Notes: a model not told the origin generated them from the sequence alone. A stretch of 64,000 nt of DNA from Symmetrospora coprosmae (GCA_008802785.1 VUYT01000002.1:124001-188000), one strand, 5' to 3'; shown: positions 34,328 to 46,195, counted from the first letter of the stretch. Made by a program: numbers and translations.

Positions 34328-35186
34328 CTATTTTGTATCCATGACAACGCCGACTTGCGCTGCTCGTAGCACTCTGTCCTTCAACATCCATCCCTGCTTC
34401 GAGCAGTCCAACACTGTCCCGGGCTCCTTGCCAGGGATGGGTGCCTGGTATAGCGCCTCGTGACGATTTGGGTTGAATTTCTGCCCTGTCGGGTCGAAGG
34501 ACGTAACGCCAAACCTGCCGAGGGTCTTCAGCAGGTTCTTTGACGTGAGGTCAACGCCTTCGTAGAGCTCTACGAGGTGGTCCCGAGCTGGCTGTTCTGT
34601 GGGTGCGCCGTCTGTAGGAGACGCAGCTGCCGCGCGGCGGTCCGCAGGGACGCTGTTGAGGGCAAGCTGCAAGATGTCCACATTGTCGATGATTTCCTTT
34701 GCGAAGCGCTCGATAGCGAGATCTTTAGTCTGCTGCTTCTCGCGCTCTGTGCGCTTCTGGAAATTGTCGAATTCGGCCATGGTGTTCCGCCAGCTGTCCT
34801 GTGACGAGCGGAGCCACATCGAACAAGGCGCTTCAGTACGTCTTCTGCCCAACGCGTAGCTGGAGGGGAACCCGAGCTGGCCCACCTTGAAGCTTCTGGC
34901 GTCATCCTCTGCCTTTTCCAGCTTTTTGGTCAGTTCGGCCAGATCCGCTGGAGAGGCCTCCTTCTGCTCCTTCCCTTTGCCCTTTTCGCTGACGCTCTCG
35001 ACCTTCTGCTCCGGCTGCGCGCTGCTCGCTGCCTCTGCTCCCTCTGAGCCTGGCGAGCTCGCTGCTTCAGAGTAGTGACGACGCCCACCCTGCGTCGATG
35101 CAAGGGTGGCGGCGCGCGGCAGGCTGGCTCTTGCTGCTGTTGGCAGAGCAGCTCGGGTCAAGGAAGCGAATGATTGGCGTAGCATC
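34328..35186 (-). CDS. MGE1: Mitochondrial GrpE nucleotide exchange factor
   Basis: Matrix co-chaperone that releases ADP from mitochondrial Hsp70 during protein import and folding. The start MLRQSFASLTRAALPTAARA (35186) is a classic Arg/Ser/Ala mitochondrial presequence. A coiled-coil follows (PADLAELTKKLEKAEDDARS), then one intron (GTGGGC...CGTCACAG, about 34800-34882), then RNTMAEFDNFQKRTEREKQQ, YAxERF-like LAIERFAKEIIDNVDIL, and DHLVELYEGVDLTSKNLLKT. The GrpE head is intact: FGVTSFDPTGQKFNPNRHEA and GTVLDCSKQGWMLKDRVLRA. The total length, about 230 residues, fits the family. The unspliced frame upstream to 35305 starts without support and is ignored. Confidence 0.95.
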
Positions 35187-35533
35187 GTGTCTGCAGATGT
35201 GCGATGTGAGATCCTGCTGTGCAAGCTGATGTGATGGTGCGAAAGGTGCAAGGCAGCAGGGTCTGGCCAAATCTCGCCCGGTCCAGTCCGGAGCGTACGG
35301 AACAACCTGGAAAAGCGGTGGCAAAGAGCATGTCGTCGGGCTTCGTCTTGAGTACTATTCGACGGCCATCAGTCGCACACATCGCAGAGGATCGCTTCTC
35401 TCTCTCTCTTTCGCTCTCGCAATGTGATAACTCCCGCCGCGCAATACGTATCTGCGCGTCTGCGGAGGCTGCCAATTCCAACACTTCTAGTTTGCCTCGG
35501 CCTTCTCGCTTCCTGCCGCTTTCACCCTCACTC
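35187..35533. other. Upstream region of MGE1
   Basis: About 350 bp between MGE1 and the stop of the next minus-strand gene. Contains a short TC-rich run near 35397-35411. No recognisable heat-shock element was picked out by eye. Confidence 0.4.
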
Positions 35534-36366
35534 TCACTTCCGCCTCAGCCTGCTCATCACTCCCTTCTTCTGACCCCGCACCTGCTGAACGCTGCCGCTT
35601 CTTTCCACTCCAGGCACTGCCGTCTCTGTCCCACACGATGGCGCAGCCGGTCGCTCACTCTCCTCCTTCTCGCGCATCTTCGCCTGAAGAGCGCGATACT
35701 GCTCATGCTGCTGCACAAATTTGCCGATGCTGTCCATCATGCTGTTGACCTCGGTACGCTGGGCCTCATCGAGCTCCGCGACGCCCATGGTCTTGATGCC
35801 TTCTGACAGGTTGATTAGGCTGAGCCCGACGTTGCGGACGAGGTCGCCCGATTCGCTCACGTCCCTGATCACAACTCCCGACCAGCTGCGGAGCGGGACA
35901 AGCATCTCGTGCACCATTGTGTCGATTCGTGCCATCGTGTGAGGCGTGAGCTTGATGAGCAGACAATCGAGGAGAGTGTCAAAGGTGGCCTGTCGGAAGT
36001 CCAGAGCGACATTAGACGCCCAGTCGTGCCTGCAATCCCATTCAAGCAGTCTCCATGACTCACCACCTCCTCCTTGTCGGAGACTGCATCGCACATTATC
36101 GCAACACTTCGCTTCCATCTCCGTACCTCCCTCCGTGCGAAAGCGATGTTCGTCCGGACAGCTTCGATAGTCATCTCGTCCCCGACCGTACCTGGTTCTT
36201 GTCCGCCGAAGACATAGGGAAAGCTCTGGCCGAGCGGCTCGAAGTTGTTGGAGGAGAGTGTCTGAACGGTTGACAGGGCCGGAGATGTCGGCGCGATGAC
36301 GGTCCGCCGGATTCTGACGCTACCCGGCGCAGGCGCCTCTCGAGCTTTGCGCTTCCAGAACGGCAT
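35534..36366 (-). CDS. Hypothetical alpha-helical protein
   Basis: Family not recognised. The start MPFWKRKAREAPAPGSVRIR is at 36366. The first exon encodes a region with FEPLGQSFPYVFGGQEPG and EAVRTNIAFARREVRRWK. An intron (GTGCGATGCAG...GGGATTGCAG) joins SVAIM to HDWASNVALDFRQATFDTLL in phase. The rest is helical: LLIKLTPHTMARIDTMVHEM, LRSWSGVVIRDVSESGDLVR and a Gln/Arg/Glu-rich coil (FVQQHEQYRALQAKMREKEE). The end is basic (KKGVMSRLRRK). No signal peptide or membrane span. Other splice choices around 36010-36120 are possible. About 255 residues. Confidence 0.5.
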
Positions 36367-36620
36367 GTTGCGATGCCTTCGACTATCGTGTGTGTACGGA
36401 GCTGAGCAGCAGCAGAGCCGCACATAATAGTAACAGTCATCGCGGTCCGCTGCGACGTCAGCGCAGACCCCTTTCGGCCCATGTGACGTCTCCGCATCGA
36501 CCGCGCGGATATCAAGCGGAGCGACTCCTATTAGATCCGACCTAACATGATACAGTAAAACTGCGATACAACGCACTCACGGCCGTTGCGCCGGTACTGG
36601 ACCATGTGAAGGCCCGACTG

Positions 36621-38547
36621 TCACTCATCCCTCCTTCCAGCTCCCTGCTCAGCCCTCGTCCCGTAGTACTGCTTGAGCATGACGCCCACAGCTAGTGCAG
36701 ACCCCAGCACCAGCATGACAATATTGACGGGAGTGTAATTGCCTTGCAGCTTCTTCTTGACTGTGTAGTCGATAGGGTATTGGACCAGCGTGAACAGCCC
36801 ACTAATCGAGTTCGCAGTCCCGTAGACGGTCCCAAAGGTCTCGATGCCAATGACTTTGGTGTAGTAGTCCGAGATGGCCGTATCTGCGCGGAGATGGCAT
36901 CAGCGAGCACTTCGCACGTGGACCCCGTCGGCACTCACACATCAATGGCCGCATGAGCGTGAAGGCTGCGATGCCAATGAGTAAAGCGGGGGCATTCGGC
37001 AGGAGTGTGAGGATGCCATATGCAAAGCCGAGAACCAAGAGAACAGCGAATGCTGTGAACGAGCTCCGCGCATCCAGAATGTAGCCAATGAAGGGTATAC
37101 CTATAATCCCGCTGAACGGCAGCAGGAGGACGAAGGCATCTGTGAGATTCTGCGAGAGGTCCCCGTCCCGTGTGTAGAAGTAGACCTGGTCCGAGACAGT
37201 GGCGATATAATAGTTGATGCGCAGCATGTGCACGATGAGGAACAGCTGAGGGATCCAGAACCAAAGGGTGCCGATCTGTGACAGTGCCGAGCGGCCCCAG
37301 AGCTTGCCCGTGATGGGATCTGCGTTGCCCTGCTCGACTTGCCCAGCAGGCGCTGATGAGCCCTTGTGCGTGCTGTCGTACGCGTCGAGTGTGCCGTAAA
37401 TGCGGGAGAACGAAGAATCGTAGTGCGACGGACGGCGGTCGCTGCCAAGCAGAGGCGGTCGAGAGGCGTTTGCAGATGAATCGTTGGCGCCGTCGCTGTC
37501 TGCGAGCAAGGCAGTCTCCTCGCTTAGATCTGCGTCATTCTCTGCGGGGGTGCGCACGTAAGCTTCGCGAGGGGCGAGCACAAGCTGCTGCATGAAGATG
37601 CTGTTGCAGAAGTTCATTGTCAATAGAAATTCAACTGTTGATATGTGTTTCGCGAGACGTACAGGACCGGGATGATAGTGTAGAGCCAGAACCATTTTCT
37701 CAGTGAAGTCGGCTGCTTCCGGTAGATGGTTGAATAGACCACAAAAGGAAGGCTCGAGGCATCGAAAGCCCCAATAATTGAGCTGAGAATGAGGCCGGAT
37801 CTCTGTGAGGGCACGCAGGGCGGTTAGCTAGTGGAACTCAAGGAAGAGCTTCCATCTCAACGCACTTTTGGGAACGCATTGCACAGGTGGAAGGATGAAA
37901 GGAAGATCATAGGTCCACCAATGGCCAGAAGGATATATGCGATGAGGAATGGATCGAATTCTGCGTCATATGGTGTCAGCTGTTCTGCAGATAGACGGCG
38001 AGCGGTAGACTTGCCACTCAACTCGGCGAGGTATGGTCAAGACCCATGATCACACAGCCGACGGCAAAGAGGGTAGCACCGATCAGAGAAGTCTTTTGCG
38101 GTCCTATCGTGTCGAGGATGATGCCGATAGGCAAGGCACCGACGTTTGTGACGACCACTGAAATGGTAAAGGCGAGATTGAGCTGCGGGCAAGGCAGGCA
38201 GGCAATATCAGCGGGGAGTCATAGGACAGTCAGTGCAAGTCAGAACTTAGGTTCAGGTAGCGTACTTGGAGGTCCTGCCCCACGCAAGCGCGTCCAGTCT
38301 CGTGCGCAGCCTGCTTATCGCGCTCGGAATCGCAGAAGCCTTCGTAAACCCCCTCGCGAACAAGAACATTCTTCAAAGCAGCGAAGCTGCGGAGACGACA
38401 AGCATCAGAGAGAGAGCGCGCTACAGCACATACGGACGGGCACGTCGCTGACCCAAAGATTACGCCTGCAGTCAGCAGGCAGAAAATGACGGCCGAGGCG
38501 ACCTGGAGGAGCTTAAGAGCGTTGGAAGGCGAGCGCTGGCCCGACAT
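36621..38547 (-). CDS. Major facilitator transporter, SLC43/FMP42-like
   Basis: Multi-span transporter of the family that includes mammalian LAT3/LAT4 and yeast Fmp42; the fungal substrate is not known, amino acids are the usual guess. Segments in order: LLQVASAVIFCLLTAGVIFG, FAALKNVLVREGVYEGFC, LNLAFTISVVVTNVGALPIG then ILDTIGPQKTSLIGATLF, IAYILLAIGGPMIF with SSFHLCNAFPK, GLILSSIIGAFDASSLPFVV, a long hydrophilic loop (about 37300-37560), then IGTLWFWIPQLFLIVHMLRI, IIGIPFIGYILDARSSFTAF and further spans. The last intron (GTGAGTGCC...CGCGCAG) gives the C-terminus YTAISDYYTKVIGIETFGTV and on to RRDE at 36621. At least six introns. The start MSGQRSPSNALK was chosen because the first span begins right after it; an open frame upstream makes this uncertain. 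Confidence 0.8.
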
Positions 38548-39186
38548 GGTTTCTTGAGTCCAAGGCAGCTCCTCGAAGGTAGCCGTCCGACGTGTGCTGT
38601 CTCGAGGATCAGGCCCGAGGGCGGTAGAGTGTGAATGAGGACGATAAGGAGGGGTCTCCACCCGACCGGAAAGCCGATCGAGTGCTTTGCAGGCGCCTGA
38701 GCAGTCCACAGCAAGGAGCTTGTGCGGAGTTGGGGGCTGAGCTGTGCGACTACATAGACAATGATACGGACACATCCTCACGAAAGGAGTTGCTGCTTCT
38801 CCGGGCCCAGCGTGCGTGTGTGTTCGCAGTCCTCGAGCAACTGCCCTGGCACGTGCGGCTGCCTCGCTCGGGACGAGAGCGGCCCGCAGCATCTATATCC
38901 TCCACATTGTCCACGCAGAGCGCAGCGCACGGGTATCCACCGTCTTCAGCTCATCGCTACGCAAGGCTCCCTGCTGTTGCTCAGACGCCCCTTCTCGAAA
39001 GCGCAACCCTGCCGGCCCTGGCGGAGGGATTGTCGCCCGCGCTTCCATTTTCGAGCGCGTCGGCACGACCGACGTCATACGCGTCTATCGCCGACAGCGC
39101 AACGCTGAGCACGAAACACAGTCGTGTCCCAGTCAGTCTCTTTCTTCCCTCTATATCCTTCGCGTTCGAACAGAGCTCTGCGAGCA
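38548..39186. promoter_or_regulatory. Divergent promoter region, transporter and SDR2
   Basis: About 640 bp between outward-facing genes. Long open frames occur here on both strands but lack family motifs and contain no clear splice pattern. Confidence 0.4.
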
Positions 39187-39194
39187 TATAAAAG
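39187..39194 (+). promoter_or_regulatory. TATA box of SDR2
   Basis: TATAAAAG ends 38 bp before the ATG at 39233. It is a perfect TATA consensus in a sensible place, implying a very short leader. Confidence 0.55.
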
Positions 39195-39232
39195 TCTTCT
39201 TCCCCGCGATACATCCCAGTCCACTTTCGAAC

Positions 39233-40377
39233 ATGTCAGGCAAGACATTCTTCATTACCGGTTGCACGACGGGCTTCGGCAAGCAGTGAGTCCTGCTTCA
39301 AGTGATGTGGTGGATGCGCTTAGGTCGGGTACTGTACTCGGGTCCTGTACCTGCTCCTAACAGCTACGCCGAGATCGCCCTGAAGAACGGCCACAAAGTG
39401 GTGGCGACGTCCCGCAAGCCCGACACGCTGCCCAAGTTCGAGGGAGCCACGTCGGACAACTACCTGGCCGTCGGACTTGATGTGACGGACCGCTCAAGCG
39501 TCTCCTCTGCCTTTGACGAGGCCGTCAAGAAGTTCGAGACGATTGACGTCGTCTGCAACAACGCCGGCTTTGGGCTGAGCGGCGAGTTCGAGAGCCTGAG
39601 CGAAAAGCAGATCCGCATGCAGATGGAGGTCAACTTCTTCGGTCTCCTCTGGGTCACAAAGCGCGCGCTCGAGGTCATGCGCGAGCAAAAGACGGGCGGC
39701 AGGATCCAGCAGGTCACCTCTATTGGCGGACAGACGGGTGTCCCGCTCTTCAGTCAGTCGATGCCACTCGTACGGAAGAGCTCCTGATAGAGCTGAGAGC
39801 CTTCTCACTCCATATAGGCACATACTGCGCGAGCAAGTGGGCGGTCGAGGGTTTCACGGAGGCCCTGCAGCAAGAGCTCAAGCCAGAGTGGTCAGTAACG
39901 CGACCATACATCTAGCAAAAGGTCCAAGCTGACAGATATCTCTATGCGGCACTCTGCGTGCCATATCGTACGACTGCGTCAGGAACATCTCACTCACATG
40001 CATCGAGCCCGGAGGATTCCGCACCGAATGGGCAGGCGACAGCATGATTTACGGAGAGGAGAAGAATCCGGCATACGATCACCTCAATGCCGAGAAGACC
40101 ATGAAGGAGCGCAACGGCACACAGGCCGGAGACCCTGTCAAGGGCGCGCAGGCCTTCTATGAGCTCGGTGTCATGGACGACCCTCCTCTTCGAGTTGTCG
40201 TCGGGACCGATGCCTGTGCGCATGCTCCTCTATATTCTGCTCAACATTGTAGCACCGCGCTCACGCCGCAGTGTCACTCTCCTTTACAGACAAGCGCATC
40301 AACCAGAAGATCGAGACCTATTCTAAGAACATTCCCAAGTACGAGAAGCTCAGCAACTCCACCGATGTCGACGAGTA
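39233..40377 (+). CDS. Short-chain dehydrogenase/reductase (SDR2)
   Basis: Classical SDR, probably NADP-dependent; substrate unknown. Start MSGKTFFITGCTTGFGKQ carries the TGxxxGxG motif (TGCTTGFG). After an intron the next exon reads YAEIALKNGHKVVATSRKPD, where the Arg in ATSRKP favours NADP. Next come VGLDVTDRSSV (DVT), VVCNNAGFGLSGEFESL (NNAG) and IQQVTSIGGQTGVPLFS (Ser), then, after another intron, TYCASKWAVEGFTEAL (YxxxK) and CIEPGGFRTEWAGDSM. The C-terminus reads DDPPLRVVVGTDA then KRINQKIETYSKNIPKYEKL. Introns lie at about 39286-39362, 39753-39818, 39892-39980 and 40218-40290. A TATA box sits just upstream. Not closely similar to SDR1 at 3561. Confidence 0.88.
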
Positions 40378-40518
40378 GGGACGCGGTAGACGGACGACAG
40401 AGCCTGGCAGAGAGGCGTGTTCTTTCCTGCATGTTTGGCACATGTAGCCTAGTCTTATTTGCTCCTGGCACAACATCATGTAACAAACGAGTTGCGAATT
40501 GGGCCCCCATCTGTCCGC

Positions 40519-42073
40519 TCAATGACCCATTTTCTCAAGGTATCGCTTCAAGCGGTCTCGGTTGACGGTCGCTATGTAGAACGTCCCGTCTCTGTCCGAC
40601 CACGAAACCGAGCCCTTGGTATACACGTACGGCTTGTCCTGCACGAGAATGGACTGCGGCGAATACACATTCCGCGCGTTGATCTCTGTCCCGCCCGAGA
40701 CGTGGACGAACGGTTTGAGGCTGACGATCTTGGCGCCATCCTTGAGGTCCAGGAATAGGAGCGAGAGCGACTCGTTCGTGGCGGGTGAGAAGACGTAGTT
40801 GTTGACGAGCACAACGGAGGCCTGCGCAAGGGCTCGACCGACCAAGGGCGAGGCGAGAAAGTCGGCTTCGTGCACCTCGCACGCCCCGCTTGAGACCCCC
40901 CACAGCCGCGCGCGGGCTCGGAGCTCCTCCACCTGCGCCGATGCAATCGAGGAAGCTGCCTCCTGGTTCTCGAAGCCATATGACTTACACCCGGTCCTGT
41001 TGTCCCGCAGGGGACGATTCTCGTCAGCTGCAAGCGGCCGAACAGCGGCAGATCTCCCTTGGCAACTCACGCCAGGCTCGCTTGGACGACGCAATTCCCA
41101 ACGCCGGATCCCATGTCGACGAGCACGCTGTCCTGCTTCAAGCCAGTAAGGCTCGCAATGTGCGCGACGAATGGCGGCAAGAGCTCGCCGTAGGTGTTGT
41201 CACTGAACGCCTCATATCTGCTGAGCTCCTCTACGCGAGGGCCTACGGTTCTCTCGTAGCACTGCCCGCTGATGCGAGTCCACACCACCTCAGGTATTCC
41301 GCGGGTTTTGCCCATGCTGACGATGTTGTCGTGGACGGCGCCCGACGCCTTGAGCCAGCGCATGACCGAGTTGTACCATTCGACCGCGGAGAGAAAGAGC
41401 AGGCCCTTTTGGCGATTGTATGCCTTCTCGAGCGTCCGGATGAGTGGCTCTTTGTGCGCAACGGGCGTCACACCGAGCCCGGCTGATGACGGAGGCTCCG
41501 GAGTGCCAGTCTCAGATGCGGGCGTCTGATCGCGAGTGATGGCTGCGCTGAGCGGCGATGGTGCGCGAGGGAAAGCAGGGCCATCGCTGAGCCTGGCCGA
41601 CAAGCTGTTGTTGCTGCCGCTGGAGAGAGATCCGGACTGGTGTTGCACGTGTTTGAAGTGCGTCTGCGCCTGCTCGGCCGTCAGAAAGTAATCACACACG
41701 ACGCGTATTGTCTCGATAATGTCTTGTATCGGCTGGTAGTCCTGCTGGTCCTTGACAGTCGGCCGAAGAAGCAGGAAAGTCTCTGGCTGTGATGAGCCTG
41801 GGTACTCGAGCGTGACTGTCGTTCCTGTTGGTATTTCGTCAAAGTCTATGATCGGTAAAGAGGTGGGTCAGTCAGCTACGCTTGCACGAGAGGTATACGA
41901 AGGGCGGTCGACGACAAACATCGCGAGTATCCGGAGAGGTTGTGTCTGACCAGCTGTTCGCCCGATATCAGCGGCAGAGGTGGAGCATTGTCGTCGAGAG
42001 GGGCGGCGATATCGTCTCGCGGTACCAGCAGAGGAAGCCTTCTGTCGCTGACTGGTGTACCGAGCTCGCCTGA

Positions 42074-42104
<31 letters not shown>

Positions 42105-42668
42105 CTCGACGGGCTGCTCCGGTGTATCCGTGCCGCTGCATGATGTGCCACTTCGCGCTCTTTCCCCTTTACGCTGGGATTGCTTCTGACGCGCTTGCGT
42201 TGGTGCCTGCTCGCCGTTCCAGGCTCGCTGTCGCTCCCGCTACTGCTGCTCGTCGATGCTGCCTTCTTCTTGTTCTTCTTGGACAGGCTGCCGTTCTGCC
42301 TCTGCTGGAGCCGGCTTGCCATGTCCTTTGCCAGCTGATGCTCCTCTCTCGCTGCAGCCGCAGCTTCCCGCTCCCTGAGCAGCTTTGCATTCTCCCTCTC
42401 CCGCTCCTTCAGGTTGTTGGTGCTGCCCGTCTTGGATACCTTTCGCGTCACCGTCACAAAGCGGTTGTTTGCAGCGGACGGCGAGGACAACGCGTGAGCT
42501 TGGGCAGTCACGCTTTGTCGGAGCGGCGCAGCATCTCTGAGCGGCAACGAGCTGCTGCTGGTGGTCCTAGACGGCGCAGGCGCAGCTTTGGTGGTCGTCG
42601 TTGTCGTTGTCGTCGTTGCCGACGTGCTACTGGACGCCGTCCTGCGCCTTGCAGCAAAGAAAGACATG
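40519..42668 (-). CDS. DOT1: DOT1, histone H3 lysine-79 methyltransferase
   Basis: SAM-dependent, non-SET methyltransferase that modifies H3K79 in nucleosomes and affects silencing and checkpoint control. A long basic and Ser/Thr-rich N-terminal exon (42668 to about 41900) has poly-Thr and poly-Asp runs and Lys-rich patches, typical of the yeast enzyme's nucleosome-binding arm. The DOT1 domain begins DFDEIPTGTTVTLEYPG and QDYQPIQDIIETIRVVCDYF. The core follows: FSDNTYGELLPPFVAHI, SAM motif VLVDMGSGVGNCVVQASLA, then across an intron KSYGFENQEAASSIASAQVE, ADFLASPLVGRALAQASVVL, VNNYVFSPATNESL and LKDGAKIVSLKPFVHVSGG. The end YIATVNRDRLKRYLEKMGH is at 40519. Convergent with SDR2, 141 bp between stops. 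Confidence 0.93.
42072..42106. repeat. Trinucleotide repeat encoding poly-Asp in DOT1
   Basis: A TCG/TCGTCG run on the plus strand encodes eight consecutive Asp in the N-terminal arm of DOT1. A second trinucleotide run near 42594-42622 encodes nine Thr. Confidence 0.85.
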
Positions 42669-43313
42669 GCAAGCCAGTGGTGCCCGAAGTGTGGCGGATG
42701 GTGAAAGCGCAAGAGCTGTCGGAGAGCCTGAGACGTCGACTCTCTGCCCGACTTGCGATATCTCCGATCAGAGGAGAGAGGAGGAGGATGTCAAGGAGAA
42801 TCCCGATTGTGTGGATCATGCATGCTCTGCACCCCCATCCTCGCTATGGAGACAGTCCTGCAGAATCCGAAGTGTCGTCGCTTCTATACCGTGGCAGATG
42901 CCAGTAGTCTGCAGTGGCCAAGGGAGCAAGCACGGGTAGGCGTACACCCACTGATGAAGTTAGCTGCACGTAGACATCCAGAGGATCAGCGCAAGCTTAA
43001 GCATCGCAGGCATCTGACCATGTCCTTCAAGCTTGAAGTGGGGACAAGCAGTCGGCCAGGGGTTCACCACCCCCTGAACAGCGTCGGTCTGGCCCGCTCC
43101 CGTTCATGCAGGCGGCATTACGGCAACTCCTGCACACACTCACACCCCGTTCGCACGATGAATCGCGAACCGATGACTGCGCCTGCGCTCTGTCTCCCTT
43201 CCCCCTTTCTCTCTGCGCCCGTCTTCATTCTTTCTACAGGAGCACGCACACACGTCTCGATAGCCTGACCCCGTCCCCACTCTACGCACGCTTCAGCCCG
43301 CAGGGACAGTGAC
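42669..43313. promoter_or_regulatory. Divergent promoter region, DOT1 and DUF6534 gene
   Basis: 645 bp between outward-facing start codons. Open frames here have no recognisable motif. The stretch before 43314 is pyrimidine-rich. Confidence 0.4.
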
Positions 43314-44944
43314 ATGCAGCACCCTGCCCACCTCTTGCTGCCCCGCAGCAGGTACGGCGGCAGGATCTACGAGACTCCGCCGGCCGCCGACAGCCTGCTC
43401 GCCGTACACCGCGCACTCGCAGGTCCCTGGGTGCTTGGGGCCACCATCCAGTGCATCTTTACGGGCGTCCTGCTGTTCCAGGCGCAGCTCATGCTCAGGC
43501 ACCGCGCTCGCCTATCCTGGCCGAAGCAGCTCGTCGTCGCTGCCATTCTCCTGCTCAATTTCGCAAGCTCGGCGCTCGAGGTGTCCATCCTATGGTGGTT
43601 CGCAATGTCCATCACCGGCAAGGTGAAAGGAAGCATCTGTGAGCTCGCGTCCTCCTAGGCGACAGAATGTGGAGGCTGGACCGCAAGTCACTGAGACTGT
43701 TCCCGGTTCATCTCTGGTTAGGGCCACGCGCATTGACTGTCGACTTGTGCATAAGCCCAAACGTGTCCACTCTGTGCCAGGCTATACAGGCTGTCCTGGC
43801 ATATCGGGTGCGCCGCAGCAACTCGACTCGCATCCTTGGCGGTCGTCTCCGCGCTGACAACAGCTCTCATCTTCGCGTTACCACTCTCCAGACATTCTCT
43901 GCGAAACGGCGAGCGTACTTCGCCTGCTTTGTGATCCCGTGCTTCACTCTGCTCGCCGCATCTGGCATCTCTATAGCAGTCTGCACAGGTGAGCCAACGT
44001 GCGCGGTTCGCTTGCATGCGTACGACCCAAATGTCTGAACCTAGAGGCTGGTCTCGGCAGTTCTCGTCGTACTGACCACGAGCATAAGCCCTGCCTGGGT
44101 GAGTCCTACCGCACACTCGGCCCCATCCCCCTCGAATCAGTGGCACTGACGCAGCTTGGCATTTCACAGCCGCGCGCATCGTCCGACATCTATGTTGCAC
44201 TTGCCGTGCTTCTCTGGTCGAGCACGACGGCTGCCCGTGTCACAACCGAGTACCGAGAGAAGCCGTTTCTCAAGCGGTGAGTGCCAAGTGCACGATGGCG
44301 CGCTCCACTCGCATGCAAGAGTCTGAGTCATCCTCCTCTTCACTCAGCGGCACGGTCGGATGCCTCTCGGCGCTGCTGTCGACAGGCATCGTTGCGGTGC
44401 CCTTTTCGGCAGGGCTGGCCGGCGTCATCCTTGCTCTCATGTTTCCGTCGATCCAAGCTATCGTATTGCATTGCATCACGGCGCGAGGTAGGTGCCCTCG
44501 CATTGCTTTTGGCCTCCACGGCCCTTTACGTGGCTCATGGCGCGACTCCCCGCAGTGTATGCGATCTCGGTCCTCGCTGCTCTGCATCCTGCTTCGAGGT
44601 CTGCAACAAGCGATCACCCGCCACTGCCGACAGGGCTCGACTGCAAGGGACCCAAGCCCGATGTCGAGGTTGAGACCCAAGATGATGATATGGAGAAGGG
44701 GTACGCAGACTCGGGCGTTGTCGTCTCGGCAGGACCGAGTCGACGGGGTACAGGCACGACGGTTGCCAGCGAAGATGGCGAGATTGTCGTGATGGAGGAG
44801 GACGTCGTCGCAGCTGTGCAGCGCGAAGAACTCCAGCTTCCGAGGCCCAGAGAGCTAGCTCAGCGAGCCGGCTATAAACCTGATCTCCACCTAACCGTCC
44901 ATAGAGTCGGGCGCCGGTGGCGGCGGATACGACACTTCCTGTAG
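43314..44944 (+). CDS. DUF6534-like seven-span membrane protein
   Basis: Basidiomycete family of predicted seven-helix membrane proteins with unknown role. Spans in order: WVLGATIQCIFTGVLLFQAQ, QLVVAAILLLNFASSALEV, a region read across short introns with CQAIQAVLAYRVRR, RAYFACFVIPCFTLLAASGI then SIAVCTG, and the diagnostic SDIYVALAVLLWSSTTAARV. After it comes GTVGCLSALLSTGIVAVPFS, LAGVILALMFPSIQAIVLHC then ITARVYAISVLAALHP. The SDI(Y/L)(V/I)A...T....R(G)TVG..SALLS pattern and the final LY..S.LA.LN/H are what mark the family. About six short introns (30-100 nt) are visible; two near 43800-43860 and 44040-44090 are not resolved. The C-terminal cytoplasmic tail is acidic with EVETQDDDMEKGYADSG. 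Confidence 0.75.
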
Positions 44945-44958
44945 TGTATCTTTGCAGT

Positions 44959-46037
44959 TTACCCTATCGCTCTCGCTTCGTCCGTGCTTCGTTGCGGTTT
45001 GTGCTCAGATAGAAGAGCTGCCGACAATGGCGATTGCTGCTTTGATGGGTTGAAGAGGTACGAGACGGTCACGCAGAGCTTTACGCCTCCCGCAAGGAAG
45101 ATTGCCGAGGCTGTTCCAGAATAGCGGTACATGGCGCCCCCGATGGCCGTCCCCGCGCAGAAGCAGAAGATGTAGGTGAGACGCTTGTCTCGTGCTAATA
45201 GACAGTTGCGCGCGGACAATCAGACATGCATTGTGTGCGGGCTGGCAAAGGGCATTGTCACTCACGACCGCTTCGACCGCGCTTGAACAGGCTTCTGTCT
45301 GTGAGAAGGTCTGCGTACGGCGAGGTCAACATGGCCGTCGGTCTGTGAAGCTGTGTCATCAGCTAATGCATGTGATGGCCTCTCGCGGGTGTCTACTCAC
45401 ACCTCTGGGACAGAGAGCGTCTTGGCAGAGGCGACCTGCATGCCGCTTCCAGCAGAGAGCAGTACGATGGTTGCGAAGCGGCTCGGTCGCTCGTTGTGTA
45501 CGCCATGGGTGACTTCGAGGATGGCAATGAGTAAGATCAGGACAGTCTGGACTGCGTTCGTGGTGAGCAGCCACCAGCGACGGCGCTGAGGTCGGTCCAA
45601 GATCTCGCTCAGCTCTTTCCGAGAGCGTGAGAGATAGCGCGACGCGGTGAAGAAGCGGCTCACCCTGCCAATGACGTTACCAGCCTGTCCGCTGATGCAT
45701 AGAAAGGCGAGGAAGCTACCCAGCGAAGCCGCGGTGTCGGCTAAGCGGGTCGACCCGTCCGTGCTCAGACCAAAAGCCGCAATAAACAGGAAGACGGTGT
45801 TTCCAGTCTGGTTCGAGAGGAAAATGCCCAGAGCTGTTACGGACGCAGTCAGTCATTCAGTTCGAAGCTTCTCGACGCCGAGTCGCGCAGCAACACTCGA
45901 GACCGACCACGTGCCGCTGCTCACTCACCTGGAAAGGAGACGGCGTCCAGAGCTCCCGTTGCGAAGCCCATGATGCAGAGCTGTTCCCATGTCCATGATT
46001 GGCCGATGTCGTCACGGAGACCGCCCACCTTGAGCAT
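44959..46037 (-). CDS. DUF1275 (YoaK-like) membrane protein
   Basis: Predicted six-span membrane protein; the role is unknown in bacteria and fungi. The diagnostic region reads IMGFATGALDAVSFPG, then across an intron (GTGAGT...TAACAG) LGIFLSNQTGNTVFLFIAAF, the family's F.SNQTGNTV motif. Next come RLADTAASLGSFLAFLCISG then QAGNVIGR, WWLLTTNAVQTVLILLIAIL, FATIVLLSAGSGMQVASAKT then LSVPEV, and, after a further intron, TAMLTSPYADL. The last part has YIFCFCAGTAIGGAMYRYSG and AIFLAGGVKLCVTVSYLF. I place the start at 46037 (MLKVGGLRDDIGQ); the frame is open further upstream to an ATG at 46199 that overlaps the NUP159 stop codon. The stop lies 15 bp from that of the convergent DUF6534 gene. Confidence 0.8.
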
Positions 46038-46195
46038 GCCTGTCGAGGTGTGCGAATTGGCCAAAGGCAAGGCAGGTACGGACGCCCACCGCGTGACCAG
46101 AAGGCGGCCCGCAATGTACGACACATTCGAGAACACAATGCGCAGAGAGAAGCCAGTCTTTCCCTGCTTCTTAGCTACACTAGATGAGCGACAGG

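Noticed and set aside
42753-43268. A 171-residue open frame between DOT1 and the DUF6534 gene
   Set aside because: No family motif, irregular composition, and it occupies the only space available for two divergent promoters.
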